A DNA stretch of 64,000 bases, taken from assembly GCA_011799875.1 (NCBI GenBank), contig CM022299.1, positions 353,568,526-353,632,525 of the forward strand. The letters run 5' to 3'. Of this stretch, positions 34,820 to 46,119 are shown in pieces. How positions within the stretch are numbered: position 1 is the first letter of the stretch; the number at the start of each line of letters is the position of its first letter. The notes below the pieces were generated by a model. It ran no database searches, was not told the DNA's origin, and saw only the letters and a list, made by a program, of their open reading frames with translations. Both the position numbers and the translations under genes were made by a program. This stretch comes from Thinopyrum elongatum. Its lineage: Eukaryota; Streptophyta; Magnoliopsida; Poales; Poaceae.

Positions 34820-35479
34820 TCAGCCGGAGTCAGAGTTGTCGCCCTCCTGGTCGCTACCGTCGTCATCGCCGTCACTGTCCTCCTCGTCGCTTTCGCTCGA
34901 GGAGGAGCTTTCGTCATCGGTCGAGCTCTCTGTGCAACACCCTAAGCGAGCTCCTGAGCGCCCAAAGACCTTGACGGAAAGTAGGCCGCTCTCCATTAAT
35001 TTAAACTGGAGAACGTGCCCCTCCGACAAGCTATGGGCTCGAGCAAAGGTCTTCCAGCCGCGGCGGAAGTACATAACATGAGGAGCAGGGAAGTCAACAA
35101 CCACCCACATGCCACCATTCCCACAAACCCTCATGTGGAACCTTAGTGCACGCGGCTGTTCGAGCTCCATCACCCTTGCAAATGGAGTAGGGAGGCGGAG
35201 GTGGTCGTGCGGAGGCTTATACAGCCTGATGACGAACTCCAAGGGTTGATCTCCGACGTGGCCTTCCATCGGGGGAGGCGCGTCCGATGCGGGCGCAATT
35301 GAGGCGCCGCCCCGGCCTCCTCGGCCGCGCACACCGTGACGACCTTGGCCGCGCCCCCTTCTGCCTTCTCTCACAGCGGGTTTCGCCCCCACATCATCAA
35401 GAGGAGGGGGAAGATGCTGTCGAGCAGAAGTTCTCGTCGCCACCACCGGAGTACCACCACACCCTCGCCTCCTCACCAT
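34820..35479 (-). CDS. Antisense B3-domain protein of G6, intact ORF
   Basis: Start ATG at 35479 (MVRRRGCGG); 219 residues. This start is chosen because it is the one shared with G8; the frame is open further to 35530. Residues 39-58 are an Arg/Gly-rich (RG-repeat) segment. Residues about 79-173 resemble a plant B3 DNA-binding domain: LRLPTPFARVM, a Trp-Val strand (GGMWVVVDF), the hallmark GWKTFARAHSLSEGHVLQF (GW, F, H-x-L, G, F) and a closing strand LLSVKVF. Residues 184-219 are an acidic Ser/Asp/Glu tail, as in activation-type regions. B3 domains bind DNA and are confined mainly to plants. It lies antisense between pol and the 3' LTR, with its own TATA box upstream. The G8 copy has the same length but one stop. 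Whether it is translated is unknown. Confidence 0.75.
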   Translation of the reverse strand: MVRRRGCGGTPVVATRTSARQHLPPPLDDVGAKPAVREGRRGRGQGRHGVRGRGGRGGASIAPASDAPPPMEGHVGDQPLEFVIRLYKPPHDHLRLPTPFARVMELEQPRALRFHMRVCGNGGMWVVVDFPAPHVMYFRRGWKTFARAHSLSEGHVLQFKLMESGLLSVKVFGRSGARLGCCTESSTDDESSSSSESDEEDSDGDDDGSDQEGDNSDSG

Positions 35480-35548
35480 GGCAAGCAAGGGAAGCTTTGA
35501 AAGGGAGAAGGAAGGTGTGCGAGCGGACACACTACTCCTACCCCCCTT

Positions 35549-35554
35549 TTTTAT
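35549..35554 (-). promoter_or_regulatory. TATA box of antisense B3 gene in G6
   Basis: On the minus strand TATAAA follows about 75 bp upstream of the ATG at 35479. G8 has TATAAA at the same spacing. Confidence 0.6.
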
Positions 35555-36029
35555 AGGAGAATGAGGCAGGGGGCTGGCCTCTCGTCCAGCTGGCGACCGC
35601 CCTGCTCCTCCAATGCGGTTCCCCTATGCCTCCAATGGCTCAGGGAATCAGAGCCGCCCCTCTACACCACTCGGCGACACCTGGCTTTCTGCCATGGCGC
35701 CCGATCCCGCGCCCTCCGCATCCACCACCTACCCTATGCAATGCATGCGGTACACATGGCGGAGGCGCCCCAGGGCAGGTGGCAAGTGGGATGGCAGTTT
35801 CCTACGCCGTGATCATGGGGCGTGGGCTGCCCGCTGATCGTGGTTTAGTTTCTCCCCTAAACGTTTCGCACGACGCGCGGAAAAACTGGAAACTGACCTG
35901 AGCTCAGGTTAATGAAGAAGCAAAGAAGATCTCAAAGGGCGGAGCCGCCCTTACATTTCTTCCTATGCACTAGTTAGGGCCTACCCCGACGACGCCCAGC
36001 GGCGCGTTCGTGCCAGGCCCGGGGGCTCC

Positions 36030-36935
36030 TGTCGGTGCAACAGACCCTGGGTCTATTGCATGGATTGTGCATAGGCCAGAGACAAGATTGCAAGACCAAG
36101 ATCAGACCAAACAAGGAGGATCAATTCCTTTGAAGGATCCAAGTGCAAGTCGAGAAGGCCAAGGTGAGCTAGAGGAACAAGGCATCGCCAAGGGAAGGAC
36201 CTACCTTGCCGGGGAGGCGAGCCCGGCAGGGTTGGGTTTTGCCCCGGAAGCAAGCTCCCAGATCGTCTCGACAGGCCTGCCGGGGCTGGCGGAGGCAAGC
36301 CACTCCACCGCTCCACCTCACAAGTGGCACAAGTCATTAATCAAAGCGGTGTCAAGCTCCAAGGTGACTAAGTGGCTGCTTTTTGCCACATGGCAACCAC
36401 TTCCTACAGCAAACACCTCCATATGACACCCGTCCTGATACGTGTCAAACGAGCAGGCGCGAAGCTGGCAAAACAGCCCGGCAGGACCTGCCGGGCGAGC
36501 TCTGATGTGACACTGAGCGGTGCATTTAATGCGCTCTGTCAGCCTGCAGAGTTAGATATGATAGCACTGTTGGCTATCTAATCAGTATGCAAAGACTGAT
36601 TTGTCACTATGGTGACCCCTTAATCTATAAAAGGAGGCCCATGGCGACCGTAGAAAGGGTTGGACCCTCGCATATTGATACGCTGGTAGCCACTCTCGCC
36701 CCCAGAGCGACCTTGCCGGGAGAGTGTGCTACATCCACCACCATTATCCACCATCAATCCACCAAAGCAGGAGTAGGGTTTTACGCCTCACGGCGGCCCG
36801 AACCTGGGTAAAGACTGCCTGTGTGATCTCTGCCGTGCTGCGCGACGCTTCTCCGCTCTTTGTGCAACGTGCCCATCCCCCTACCGAACCAAAAGGGGCT
36901 CATGGCCCCATAGGTGGCCGTGGTTTCCCATGACA
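36030..36935 (+). repeat. G6 3' LTR
   Basis: 906 bp, TGTCGGTGCAACAGACC to CCCATGACA, preceded by a purine tract (CCCGGGGGCTCC). TATAAAAGG at 36626-36634. Most similar to the LTRs of G8 at its start. Confidence 0.85.
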
Positions 36936-38104
36936 CCCGGTCACCGGTGTTCGGCACCGGCGGTGGGGCCCCAGCTGCCCCTTTGGTGGGGGGTGGCTGT
37001 GATGCTTCGGAAGGCCGTGAGGGCCCCGAAATCGTCTTCGGGGAGGGCTCGGCTTGCCCATGCTCCTTCTCCTGGTCTTCGTCGGCCGAAGCGTTAGCCT
37101 CGGCCATGTCGATGTCGCCATCGCCCCTCGTGTTCGGCACGGGTGGTGTCCTTTGGGACAACACCTCCCGAGTCTCCCCGATGATCGGGGGAGGCGTAGA
37201 AAGCGATGCGCCTCCACTCTCCGCCAGATCGGTGGGCGGAGAAGTGTGCTCCGAGATCTGGTCGGTGGGGAGGTCGCGCGGCGGGCTTCAACACGAGAGA
37301 GTATACACTTTTAATGGACTAGTAAAACTGACACCCGGACAGTCTTCGGATCCTCACCTTTCTGCACGGGGCTTGACCATGGGAATCCTCTGCGGGACCT
37401 TCTCGGAGGCTGCGGACTCCTCATCGGAGTCCGAACTATCATCGAGCAGGGCCAATTTGCCCTTGCTTCTCTTCTTTGAAGTCGGGGAAGGGTGCCCTTC
37501 TTCGGCTTCGGTCATCGCCGCTCTCTTCCTGGTGCGGGAGGAGTCGCTCTCCTCCTCTTTTTCTTCCTGCTCCCCCTCATGTGTAGAGGGGGCGTGGGTG
37601 TCCCCGGACTTGGTGTCCGGAGGGACTCGTGAGCAGAGGCCCTCCCTGGCCTCCTCTGTTTTTCTCTGGCGCCTTGTAAGGCGCCACAGTCAGCATCTCC
37701 TCTAGCTAAGCTGACCTGGGGAGTTCGGGCAGCGGGGCCGGACTGTTCATCTGCACGGCCCTCTTAAGCCAGCCCCGTGGAAACGAGAAGAAGGAGTTGA
37801 GGATCATGGTGGGTATGCGAATATCCGAACATAAAGTGAATAATACTACATTACCTCCTTCGGGGGATTCTTGGCGTCGAGGTCGATGTCCTCCTTCTCG
37901 GCCGGCCACGTCTTCTGCGGCTTGAACAACATCTTCCACAGCTTCTCGTGGGTGGTGCCATAGAAGTGTTGCATGGTGCGGGGGTCTTCGGGCTTCCAGG
38001 ACCACATTGGGGCGTCCCGAAGTTGGCAAGGTAGGAGACAGTGATGGAGCATGATCTGGACCACGTTGGTCAACATGGCCCCCGCCTTTATCATATTGGA
38101 GACA
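36936..38104 (-). pseudogene. G4 antisense gene, N-terminal exons, cut at both sides
   Basis: On the minus strand an exon ending at about 37853 carries the end of a Transposase_28-type domain (LLPCQLRDAPMWSWKPEDP, FYGTTHEKLWKMLF) and a donor GAG|GTAATG. A short exon with MILNSFFSFPRGWLKRAVQM follows. After it lie Arg/Ser/Glu-rich segments with several frame changes, then a Pro/Ala-rich segment that ends at the G6 LTR. The CACTA element D2 begins at 38105 and cuts off the more N-terminal part. The C-terminal exons are at 26498-27831. So one ancestral gene is now in at least three pieces. Confidence 0.6.
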
Positions 38105-39380
38105 CTACAAAAAAATACACTTCTATGATGATATGTGTTTGTCACAGTAGGTCACATTTTCTGTCATGCATGTACATCCATGACGATTTTATGACAGAAT
38201 CAAGATAGTCATACATGTGCTGTCGTAGAAGTGTTCCATGACAATACCAAAATTATCATCACGGAAGTGTCCACTTCCATGATGATAAATGGCGCATCAT
38301 GGAAGTGTTTTCATCAAGGGTAACCGACGCGTGGCATCCACCGTAACGGGTCGCCGTTAAGCTATCGGGTTCCGGTTTGGATCCGATAACCCGTTAACAA
38401 CCCTGACCAATGGGGATTTTCCACGTGTAAAATTCTCATTCGCCGGCGGATCCACGTGACGGCTCAGCGTTGGGACAGTTGTCATCTAGCGAATGGACGG
38501 GACGTGCCTATGATACGTCGACACGTGGCTCGGCCCAACAGTGGCCCATTTAAGGTAAAAAGGCCGGCCCAGCTAAAGGCCCACCATATTTTTTCAAACA
38601 CTAGTGGGTCGGCCCGTTAGCAGCTTGCCATGTTTTGGGTCATATTGAGGCCCATATTGGATCTTGCCACTGTTCTTTTGGGCCCATTCTAAGCCGGGTT
38701 TGTATTTCAGCCTGTTAAATGCCCGTTTACCAGTTCAGCCCGATAATAGTTTCGGCCTGTTAGCGGCCCGTGGTGCATATGGGCTGTTGTCGGCCTGGTT
38801 TCACTTTAGGCCATTTAATGGCCCGTGCTGAAACTGGGCTATTTCTTGTCCGAAGTGACTTTAGGCCTCTTAACGGCCCTTAGTCTTCGTGGATAAATTT
38901 CAGCCCAACGTGCCTATCGGCCTGTTAATGGCCCGTGTAACAGTTAGGCCTAATTAATGCCCACGTTGAATCCGGCCTGCTTACAGCCCAGCTTTTAATG
39001 GCCCATGACACAGTTGGGCCTACGGCCCGCGTGGATACCAGCCTGCTTAAAGCCCATAATTTTATTGGGCTAAACAGGGCCCGAGATATATTTTGGCCTG
39101 TTAACGACTCGTTTTCTATTTGGGCCAAGCATGGGCCTAAGACAATTTCGGCCTGTCTTGGCCTGTGATTTTTTCGGCTCAAAGCTAGCCCAATCTAGTT
39201 TTTAGCCTGTTAAAAGCCCATGGTATTCTCTGGCCCAGCTGGCCAGAACTTTCCTTGGCCTGTTAAAGGCGGAAAACCACTATACGTTTAGACCTGCTAA
39301 TGGCCCAAAATGATTATAGGCCCACGTTTCAGCCCATATATAGCGTAGCGAGTTGGGCCGGCCTGAAGACTGACAACACT
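38105..39380. repeat. D2 terminal and subterminal repeats
   Basis: Two layers. 38105-38330 has short repeats around CTTCCATGATGATA/ACTTCCATGATGAT and GACAGAATCAAG in both orientations, able to form hairpins. 38570-39370 has about 13 degenerate copies of a near-palindrome, GGCCTGTTAAYGGCCC, every 40-60 bp. Such arrays at CACTA ends are binding sites for the element's own protein in well-studied cases (En/Spm TNPA). Confidence 0.65.
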
Positions 39381-39604
39381 AAGATCCGTTGAAGCTTCCG
39401 GCCTAAATTATAGCATACCGACTAAGAATAAACCTAGACTATACAATAAAGAAATTACGGCATATTACATCCACTAGGCATCAAAGTTCGCCACCGGTGA
39501 TAATAAAGCGCAACAAGACTGCGGATTACATACACTGGGCATCAATGGTCGCCACCAGTGCATATAAACGCGCCGACAAAAGAATATACAAAACTGAAAG
39601 CACT

Positions 39605-39982
39605 TCAGAAGGCATTAGGCCTAGCCTGGAGGTGCACCGCAAGCACCAGAACAAGCTGATGAGACCTCAGTTGTGTCAATGATAGATGATCTAACCCTAG
39701 CTGTATAGCACCAAAGCCCTCAAGGCTGTCCTCTGAGGTCTTCTTTGCATCATTGACATCAAGTCGTTGCTGAGCTGAAGCAAGCCTTTCCGCTTTAAGT
39801 TGAGACTGAAGAAGTCGAATTGATTGAGGCAACAACTGCACAGAGGTTGTCTCACAGCTGCTTGTGAGTAGCTTCAACTCACTGTCTACATCAAGACATG
39901 ACCTTGGGGTCATCTCGCTCTCGTCAAGATGGTTTGGCTCACTATCTTCCCTAAAGTTCTGCCTGGCATAAGAGATATGACT
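39605..39982 (-). pseudogene. D2 protein, terminal exon
   Basis: An acceptor TTTCTTTCAG precedes the exon. It codes for a Ser/Leu/Gln-rich helical segment (LLPQSIRLLQSQLKAERLASAQ) and ends at a stop at 39605. It looks like the C-terminal part of the CACTA accessory protein, not the DDE transposase. Assignment rests on position and splice signals. Confidence 0.45.
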
Positions 39983-40842
39983 CTGAAAGAAAAACAATGA
40001 GACACGTAATAGGTTTCACAATTATATAAGCAAATAAATGGATCTATTCTACATAAGGAACATGTTTTTACAACTACAATTTAAAACTGGTAGTTGTTGC
40101 AAACATCCAATCATATGTAAACACCAAAGTAAATAGCAGTGGAGGAAATGATGCCTATCCAAATCTATACTAGAACAAAGTTTGAAGGCTTGAGAAGGAT
40201 GAACTTACATTACATGTTAACAGGGATGGACAAAGCCCTTCTCCATGTCGATGGAAGGATAATTCAAGAAATTCCCCAAAGAAACTTCTTTATAAGCGTT
40301 GCCTTTATTCTACATTTTGTAAAGAGTAAATATAGATCAAATAATATTGGAAGAAATAGAGGATAATGAAGCTCAGGTGCAGAGTGATGATACATAATCA
40401 AATAGCCATTAATTAAGTACAGCGTTACAAGGCAGGTACTGACAAGAGGAATGCAGACATCAACGTGTGCAGTGGCATTGGCTTTATTCAACATTTTGGT
40501 AACATTAAATGTAGATTTGATAATTTGGAGAAAGTGGAGGGCAGGGCAGATAAGATGCAGAGTAATGCTAGACAATCAACTATCTCGCAATGCAAGTACA
40601 GTAATACTACCACCGTCCGTTATTACTTGTCGCTCAAAAGGATGTATCTAGCACTATTAAGTTCTAAATACATCCAATTGAGCAACAATTAATTCGATGC
40701 AGAGTGAGTACATGACAACAGGTACTTACATGAGCAATCCAAAACTTCATAACCATTGTGTTAATTCTACATTTATCTAAGAGTAAATATAGATCTTATA
40801 ATTTCGAGCAAAGGGAGTATAAGGAAGCGAACATTTATAGTG
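39983..40842. other. D2 intron or non-coding DNA with MITE-like scraps
   Basis: AT-rich. Two passages (near 40310-40350 and 40750-40800) share GTAAATATAGATC words. A degenerate one-sided MITE-like piece lies near 40604-40680 (CCACCGTCCGTTATTACTTGTCGC). ATGCT at 40843-40847 is the left target duplication of G7. Confidence 0.4.
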
Positions 40843-40847
40843 ATGCT

Positions 40848-41786
40848 TGTCATGGTTCGACACGATCACCTATGGGGCCATCGGCCCCTTCGTGGTTCGG
40901 CAAGGGGAAGGGCACGTTGCACAAAGAGCAGAGGCCGTAGAGCAGCACGGCAATGGTGACGCGGGTGGTTTTTACCCAGGTTCGGGCCGCCGCGAGGCGT
41001 AAAACCCTACTCTAGCTTTGGTGGATTGGGTGGAGGACCGTGACGAACGCGCAATGCTCAAGCCCGGCAAGGTTGCCTCGAGGAGAGCAGCTACGCACGT
41101 ATGATAGTACAAGGGTCCGAACCCTTTCTAAGGTTGCCTCGGCCCTCCTTTTAAGGGGTTGTCACAGTGGCAAAACAGTCATTATCCAGTGATTAGATAG
41201 CCACAGTGCTATCATACCTAACTCTGCAGACAGGACAAGGTGCATTAAATGCACCGCTTAGTGTCACGTCATGGAAGCAGCCCGGCAAGCCTTGCCGTGC
41301 CATTCAACCACCTTCTTGCCTGTCTGTGTGACACGTCCTTGGACGGGTGTCATTTAGGGGTGATCTTCCTTCGAAATGGCAGCCACGTGCTGAATGACAG
41401 CCACTTAATCACTTGGGGGCTCGATACCGCACCGATAAGTGACCAGCGTTGCTGTGAGGTGGAGCGATGGAGCCTTGGCGGGGAAGCAGGCCGTCGGCAC
41501 CCCAGCAATCCTTGCCGGGGAGATCTTGATACTTGCCCTTGGGGTGGCCTCGACCTGACCAGGCTCATCTGCCCGGTAAGGGAGGCTTTTCCCTTGGTGA
41601 TATCTTGTTTCTTTGTCTTGTCTTGGTCTTCTTGATCCGCCCTTTGATTTCTCAAAGAGCTATTTCTTCTGCTTGGCCTTGTCTTGGATACTTGGTGGGG
41701 CTTACCTTGTTGTTGTCGTGCCGGAGACATGCCTGTCCATGCACAAGTCAGGGGGAAACATACACCCCTGTTTGTGTACCCCGACA
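40848..41786 (-). repeat. G7 3' LTR
   Basis: 939 bp. Compared with the 5' LTR it lacks about 7 bp at the TATA box (CCTTTTAAGGGG near 41150 against CCTTTTATAGGTAAAGGGG near 58303), so this copy probably lacks promoter function. Confidence 0.9.
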
Positions 41787-42026
41787 GAAGCCCCCAGGCC
41801 TGAGTCATACATGTCGCCGGGCACGTTGGGTTAGGCCATAAATAGTGCACGGACACGTGTCAAGGGAGTGCTACGCGTGCAGCGGTTGTGATGACTAGTC
41901 AAACCAACGTCCACTCCGCGTAATTACCGCAGGTCGTGGGGTCGTGGGACTGTAGCAGTTAATGTAAAATGGTAACTTTCCGAGGGAAAGCAGCGAAGAG
42001 TCACCCCTTCCCCCATGTTCGTCCCT

Positions 42027-42036
42027 CATAAAAAAA
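42027..42036 (+). promoter_or_regulatory. TATA-like box of G7 antisense gene
   Basis: CATAAAAAAA about 140 bp before the ATG at 42174 and about 240 bp inside the 3' LTR. It would give an antisense transcript starting inside the element. Confidence 0.4.
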
Positions 42037-42173
42037 GGAAAAATGCGAAGGGGTGCGGCTCATTCGCACCCGTTTCTCCACCATCTTCCTCCTCAAGCCA
42101 AGCAACTGCTCCCGCACCCACATTCGCCTCTGACGCCTCACCCAACCTTCCATCCCTTCCAGGGCTCCTGAGG

Positions 42174-45100
42174 ATGGGAAAGAAAGCCGCCGTCGTCAAG
42201 GGGAAGCAGGCGGCCGCCGCGAAGGAGACGGCTGCGAAGGGGAACAAGAAGAGAGTGGCGGAGCTGGACAAGAAGTGACGGGGAGATGTGCTTTTCTTCC
42301 CGTCGAGCTTGGATAGCGATGCTCTGGTCGCAAGGTGTGGATATATGTGGGGAAGGGAAGTCCCATAGGGGCATGGCGCGCCCAAGGTTCTGCCTGAGGG
42401 GAAAAAGGATCCGCCGGAATCTTATCGATTTTTCTACGCGTATTCCTTCTGCGGCCTCTGTCCCCCTTTCTCGGATTTCTTTGAGGCAATGATGGTAGTG
42501 TATGGATTCCACCTATTGGACTTCATGCCGAACTCAATGGCGTGCATGGTGATTTTCGCCCATTTGTGCGAGAACTTTGTCGGGGTCGCCCCCAATGTGG
42601 ACCTGTTCAGGCACTTTTTCATCCCGCGGGTGGAAAACAAGGCTCATCGCTCGGGAAACATAAGTTGGATCCCCCGGGAGAGGAGGGAGATTTGGGATTA
42701 TCTTCCTAATCAGCAGTGTGGCAGATGGGAGGAATGGAGGGCGGACTGGTGCTGGATCCAGGATGAGGAAGCTCCGGAGTATTGCCAGGCACGGACAGAG
42801 TGCATCGTGCGTGGCAATGACTAGAGGGAATTGGGCCTCACTGATGACAGGCTTCACCCGACGCTGAATAGGATCGCTCGCCTCAAAGCTGCCGGGCTAA
42901 CCATCGAACAGGTGGGAGCCGATTTTGTCCGGCGCCGCATTGCGCCACTGCAGAAGAGGGATAGGTTTGCCTGGCGGTACGGAGACGCCGGAGACAGAAT
43001 GCGTCTGTACCCAGGCCTTACCAACAACTTGTCGGTTCACGGCCACGGCTGGTTGTGTGAACAACTGTTCGGTAGCCTGGGGCCGTTCAAATTACCGGCA
43101 AGGGTTGTTCTACTGAAAGTCAACTCTGCCCTGGATCAGATCCTGAAGTGGATGCCCGACTGCAACGCCTATGGGGTTGCGAGCGATTGGCAATTGCCCG
43201 ATATCAACGCAGAGGTCGAGTGGTTCTCCGGTCTAGAGGAAAGCGCCATCAGGGTGGAGAGTAATATGTTCAAGTGCACCTCCACGGTGGAGGCAGAATT
43301 CATCAGGAGGCGGATCAAGGAGGACAAAGCGGCCCAGGCCGCCGAAAAGGCAAGGCCCAGAAGGGTGGAGGAGGAAGAGGAAGGGGAGGCCGAGGGCAAG
43401 GGCTCCTCCCATGGCAGGAGCTAGGTGCACGCCATAGAGGAGGTTGCCGGGGAAGACCCTGCCGGGGCTGAACCTTCCGCGATTGAGGCCTTGTACGCCG
43501 TGGCAGCAGAAACCCAGGAAGGGGACGGGGCCGAGGCGGTTGAGCAGCCCGAGAAGGATTGGCTCTCAGCGGGCCCATAAGGCCCCGAGCCAGACCTAGA
43601 CCAGCGCCCTCGTAGGCAGGCGGCTAGTCGGGGACCAGCGGCTCCTGCTCCTGTGCCTGCCGTTAGGAAGGTGAAGAAGGTCGCCTCCAAGAGCGATAAG
43701 CCGGACGTGGAGCGCCGGCATTCTTCTCGCCTTTCCGAGGCCAAGACCTCTCCCACCAAGCGACGAGCAGTCACAAGAGTCAACTCCAGCTCCCAACAGA
43801 CTTGAGCTCCTCGAGCAGCTCGTCCTTGCCGGAACCCCGTTCGCCCAAGCAAGACTTGAAGTTACCGGGGAGTACTGTTCCCCCGGTCCTGAAGAGAGGC
43901 AGAGCACCTCCGCCACCCATGGAGTTCGAGCTGGGCTCCATGCTCATGGACTCGGAGTAAGGAAAATACTTTCTGTTCCTGTCTGAGTCTTGCGTATTTG
44001 TTGGTTTGTTGATTCCATTTTGTTTGCTGCCTTCGACAGGGAAGAGGAGGAGAAGGAAACCCTCATCCATCGGTCCAAACGGCTCAAGCAGACGGAGCCG
44101 TCGGGGCCTTCGGAGGGCACGGGCTTGGCGGGGAGTAGGACGAACGATCCGGCGCCAAGCCCCCAGCCCAACCCCCAGCATGGAGGCATGGGGCAGGTCT
44201 CCTCCGCTAAGGGTGGCATGGAGGAACACGCCCCACCTCCAGCTAAGGAGGAAGGGGAGATTCCCTTGGGTGAGGTTCTTCGAGAGGGGCCCACCCTTCC
44301 TAAAACCCAATCCGAGGGGTCCCCGGGAAGGGCCTCCACGGAAGGATCGGCCCAAGCTGACGCCGTGGTTACTGAGGAAGAGGGCAGTGGTCGCATCCCG
44401 GCAACTGATACTGCCGGGGAAACCGAAGCCCTTCCACAGCAAACAACTCCGGGTAATTCACCTGTCCTTCTGTTTTCTGCTGCCTTCATCATTTTGCTTC
44501 CAGTCTCTGTCCTTCTGACGCATATTCTTTCCTTGTCATGGCTTGCTGATCTTGTTTGCAGTCCTGGCAGCCGACGAACCAGAGCTGCTAGAAGAGGTGG
44601 CCAGCATCGGCAAGGATGCTGCTGAAGAGGCAGCCAAGATCGCCGCTGCGGAAGGCCAGGGACACATTGCCGTGGAAATCCGAGAAGTCTCAGGGGAAGC
44701 CCCCGGCAGCATGCCAGGACTGGGGGTGGTGGTCGAATAGAAGGTTCCCTTCCAGACCATGAGCCCCCTCCCCAATTTGGCACCTCGGTCGTAGCCCCAC
44801 AGCCATCTTCAAGCAGTCTGGCGTTGGTTCTCGCCCAACCTTAGCTGGGAGCCCCCGGCTCGTCCACGGCAGTGAGCGCAGATCTTGACGAGGAGATCCA
44901 GCGCATCATAGTACCACTATCCCAGTGAGTTGAAGAAGCTGATGACTCCATCAGCGCAGTCATGGACCTGTCCTTCCTGGAGTCTGTGGTGGCAGGCATC
45001 AAGGAGATGCAGAACCGGTACGGCCAGAAGTGGCAGGCACTCAAGGAGCAGCACAACTCCACCAACAGCGTGAATCAGAAGCTGAGGGACAAGGGTAGCG

Positions 45101-46119
45101 AGCTGCGCGAGTGGCATGGCAAGCAATTCCAAGTCCTTATGCGGCAACAGGAGACGATCACCATGGCTAAGGAAGATGTCGCCGCCTGAGAAGCCCGTTT
45201 GGTGGAACGTACAGCACTCCTGAATGCCAGGGAGAAGGACGTTTCTTCCCGGGAAGAGAACCTCGAGGCCACTCTTCGCGACAAGGACGGAGAACTAGAG
45301 GCCCTTGTCCAGCAACGCACCAAGGAGCTGGAGGACAAGCACAAGGCGGCCCTGGATGCGCTCACCCTTGATTCCACTGCTCAGCTGAAAAAGGTTGCCG
45401 ACGAACTTGCCACTGCATCCACTGCCAAAGCTGATCCTAATCAACAGGTGGCCAAACTAATAGAGGAGCTTGCCGGGAGTGCCAAGGAAGCTATGGCCCT
45501 TAAGGAGGAGGCGCAGAAGGTGGAGATTCTTCTGAAAGAGGTGCAATCGCAACTCTCCTCTAAGGGACAGGCCCTTGATACCGCCAATGGCACCATTACT
45601 GACATGAAGGCAAGGATCGATACTTTGGAGAGCAAGATTGAGTCTGCCGGGGTTCGTGAGAAGCAGCTGATAAGGGACTTGGAAAATAAGAAGATGCTCC
45701 AGAAGGACGCGGAGGACAAATTGGCGAACCAGGTTCAGCAGCGTGATCTTTGGATCAAGAACCTGATCGACATTGCCGAGCGCCTCACTGCCCAAATCGC
45801 AATGATAGGCATGGAGGGTCCAGTCTTCTTGGTTAGCGGGCATGAGGCCCCAAGCATCAAGCTGGCACTCTTCTTCGACGGGTTGATCGGAGGGCTGAAG
45901 GTCCATGAGGAGGGAAGAGCCGCTCATTTTGCAAGCGAGTCCCAGAGGCTTGCCCGTAACGCCCTCTTCATGGTCTTGAGCAACATTGCCTACCGCCACC
46001 CAGATCTCAACCTTGCAGATGGCTTCAGGAAGTTGCCAGCAGGCGCTGATGTTTCTGCTGCCGAGGAGAAGGCTGCCCCTTTTGCTGACAAGGTGCTCTC
46101 CGTCCCCAGGGCTCCATAA
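42174..46119 (+). pseudogene. G7 antisense Transposase_28/coiled-coil gene, multiply broken
   Basis: ATG at 42174 (MGKKAAVVKG). Early stops at 42276 (TGA where G1 has an Arg codon), 42367 and 42822. The conserved block YGFHLLDFMPNSM...APNVDLFRHFF lies at about 42495-42630. The next, LQKRDRFAWRYGD to ILKWMPDC, lies at 42950-43165. A Lys/Glu-rich stretch and an acidic Ser segment end near 43958 at a donor (GA|GTAAGG), and an acceptor at about 44039 reopens with a poly-Glu run. A second intron lies near 44455-44562 (acceptor TTTGCAG). The last part (45199-46119, after frame changes) is 306 codons of coiled coil followed by a helical segment with HEAPSIKLALFFDGL, ending at 46119. It matches G1's gene block for block except for the LINE. 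Role unknown. G8 inserted 145 bp beyond its stop. Confidence 0.72.

Larger units (their letters stand above)
30598..36935 (+). mobile_element. G6: Gypsy retrotransposon, 5'-truncated, antisense B3 gene
   Basis: Collinear with G8 from just upstream of RT to the end of the LTR. It has lost the 5' LTR, gag, protease and 440 bp of RT. Order: RT fragment, RNase H, integrase (to 33643), non-coding stretch, antisense B3 ORF (34820-35479), purine tract, 3' LTR (36030-36935). It inserted into G4; CCCGG after 36935 would be the right target duplication, whose partner is lost. Confidence 0.85.

Noticed and set aside
34431..35081. 216-codon plus-strand ORF
   Set aside because: Overlaps the antisense B3 gene and its 3' flank; not kept in G8, where the matching region has stops.
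37706..38029. Separate minus-strand gene of 107 codons
   Set aside because: Shifted-frame reading of the G4 antisense exon ending near 37853.
43990..44625. 211-codon ORF as an independent gene
   Set aside because: It is an exon plus read-through of introns of the G7 antisense gene.
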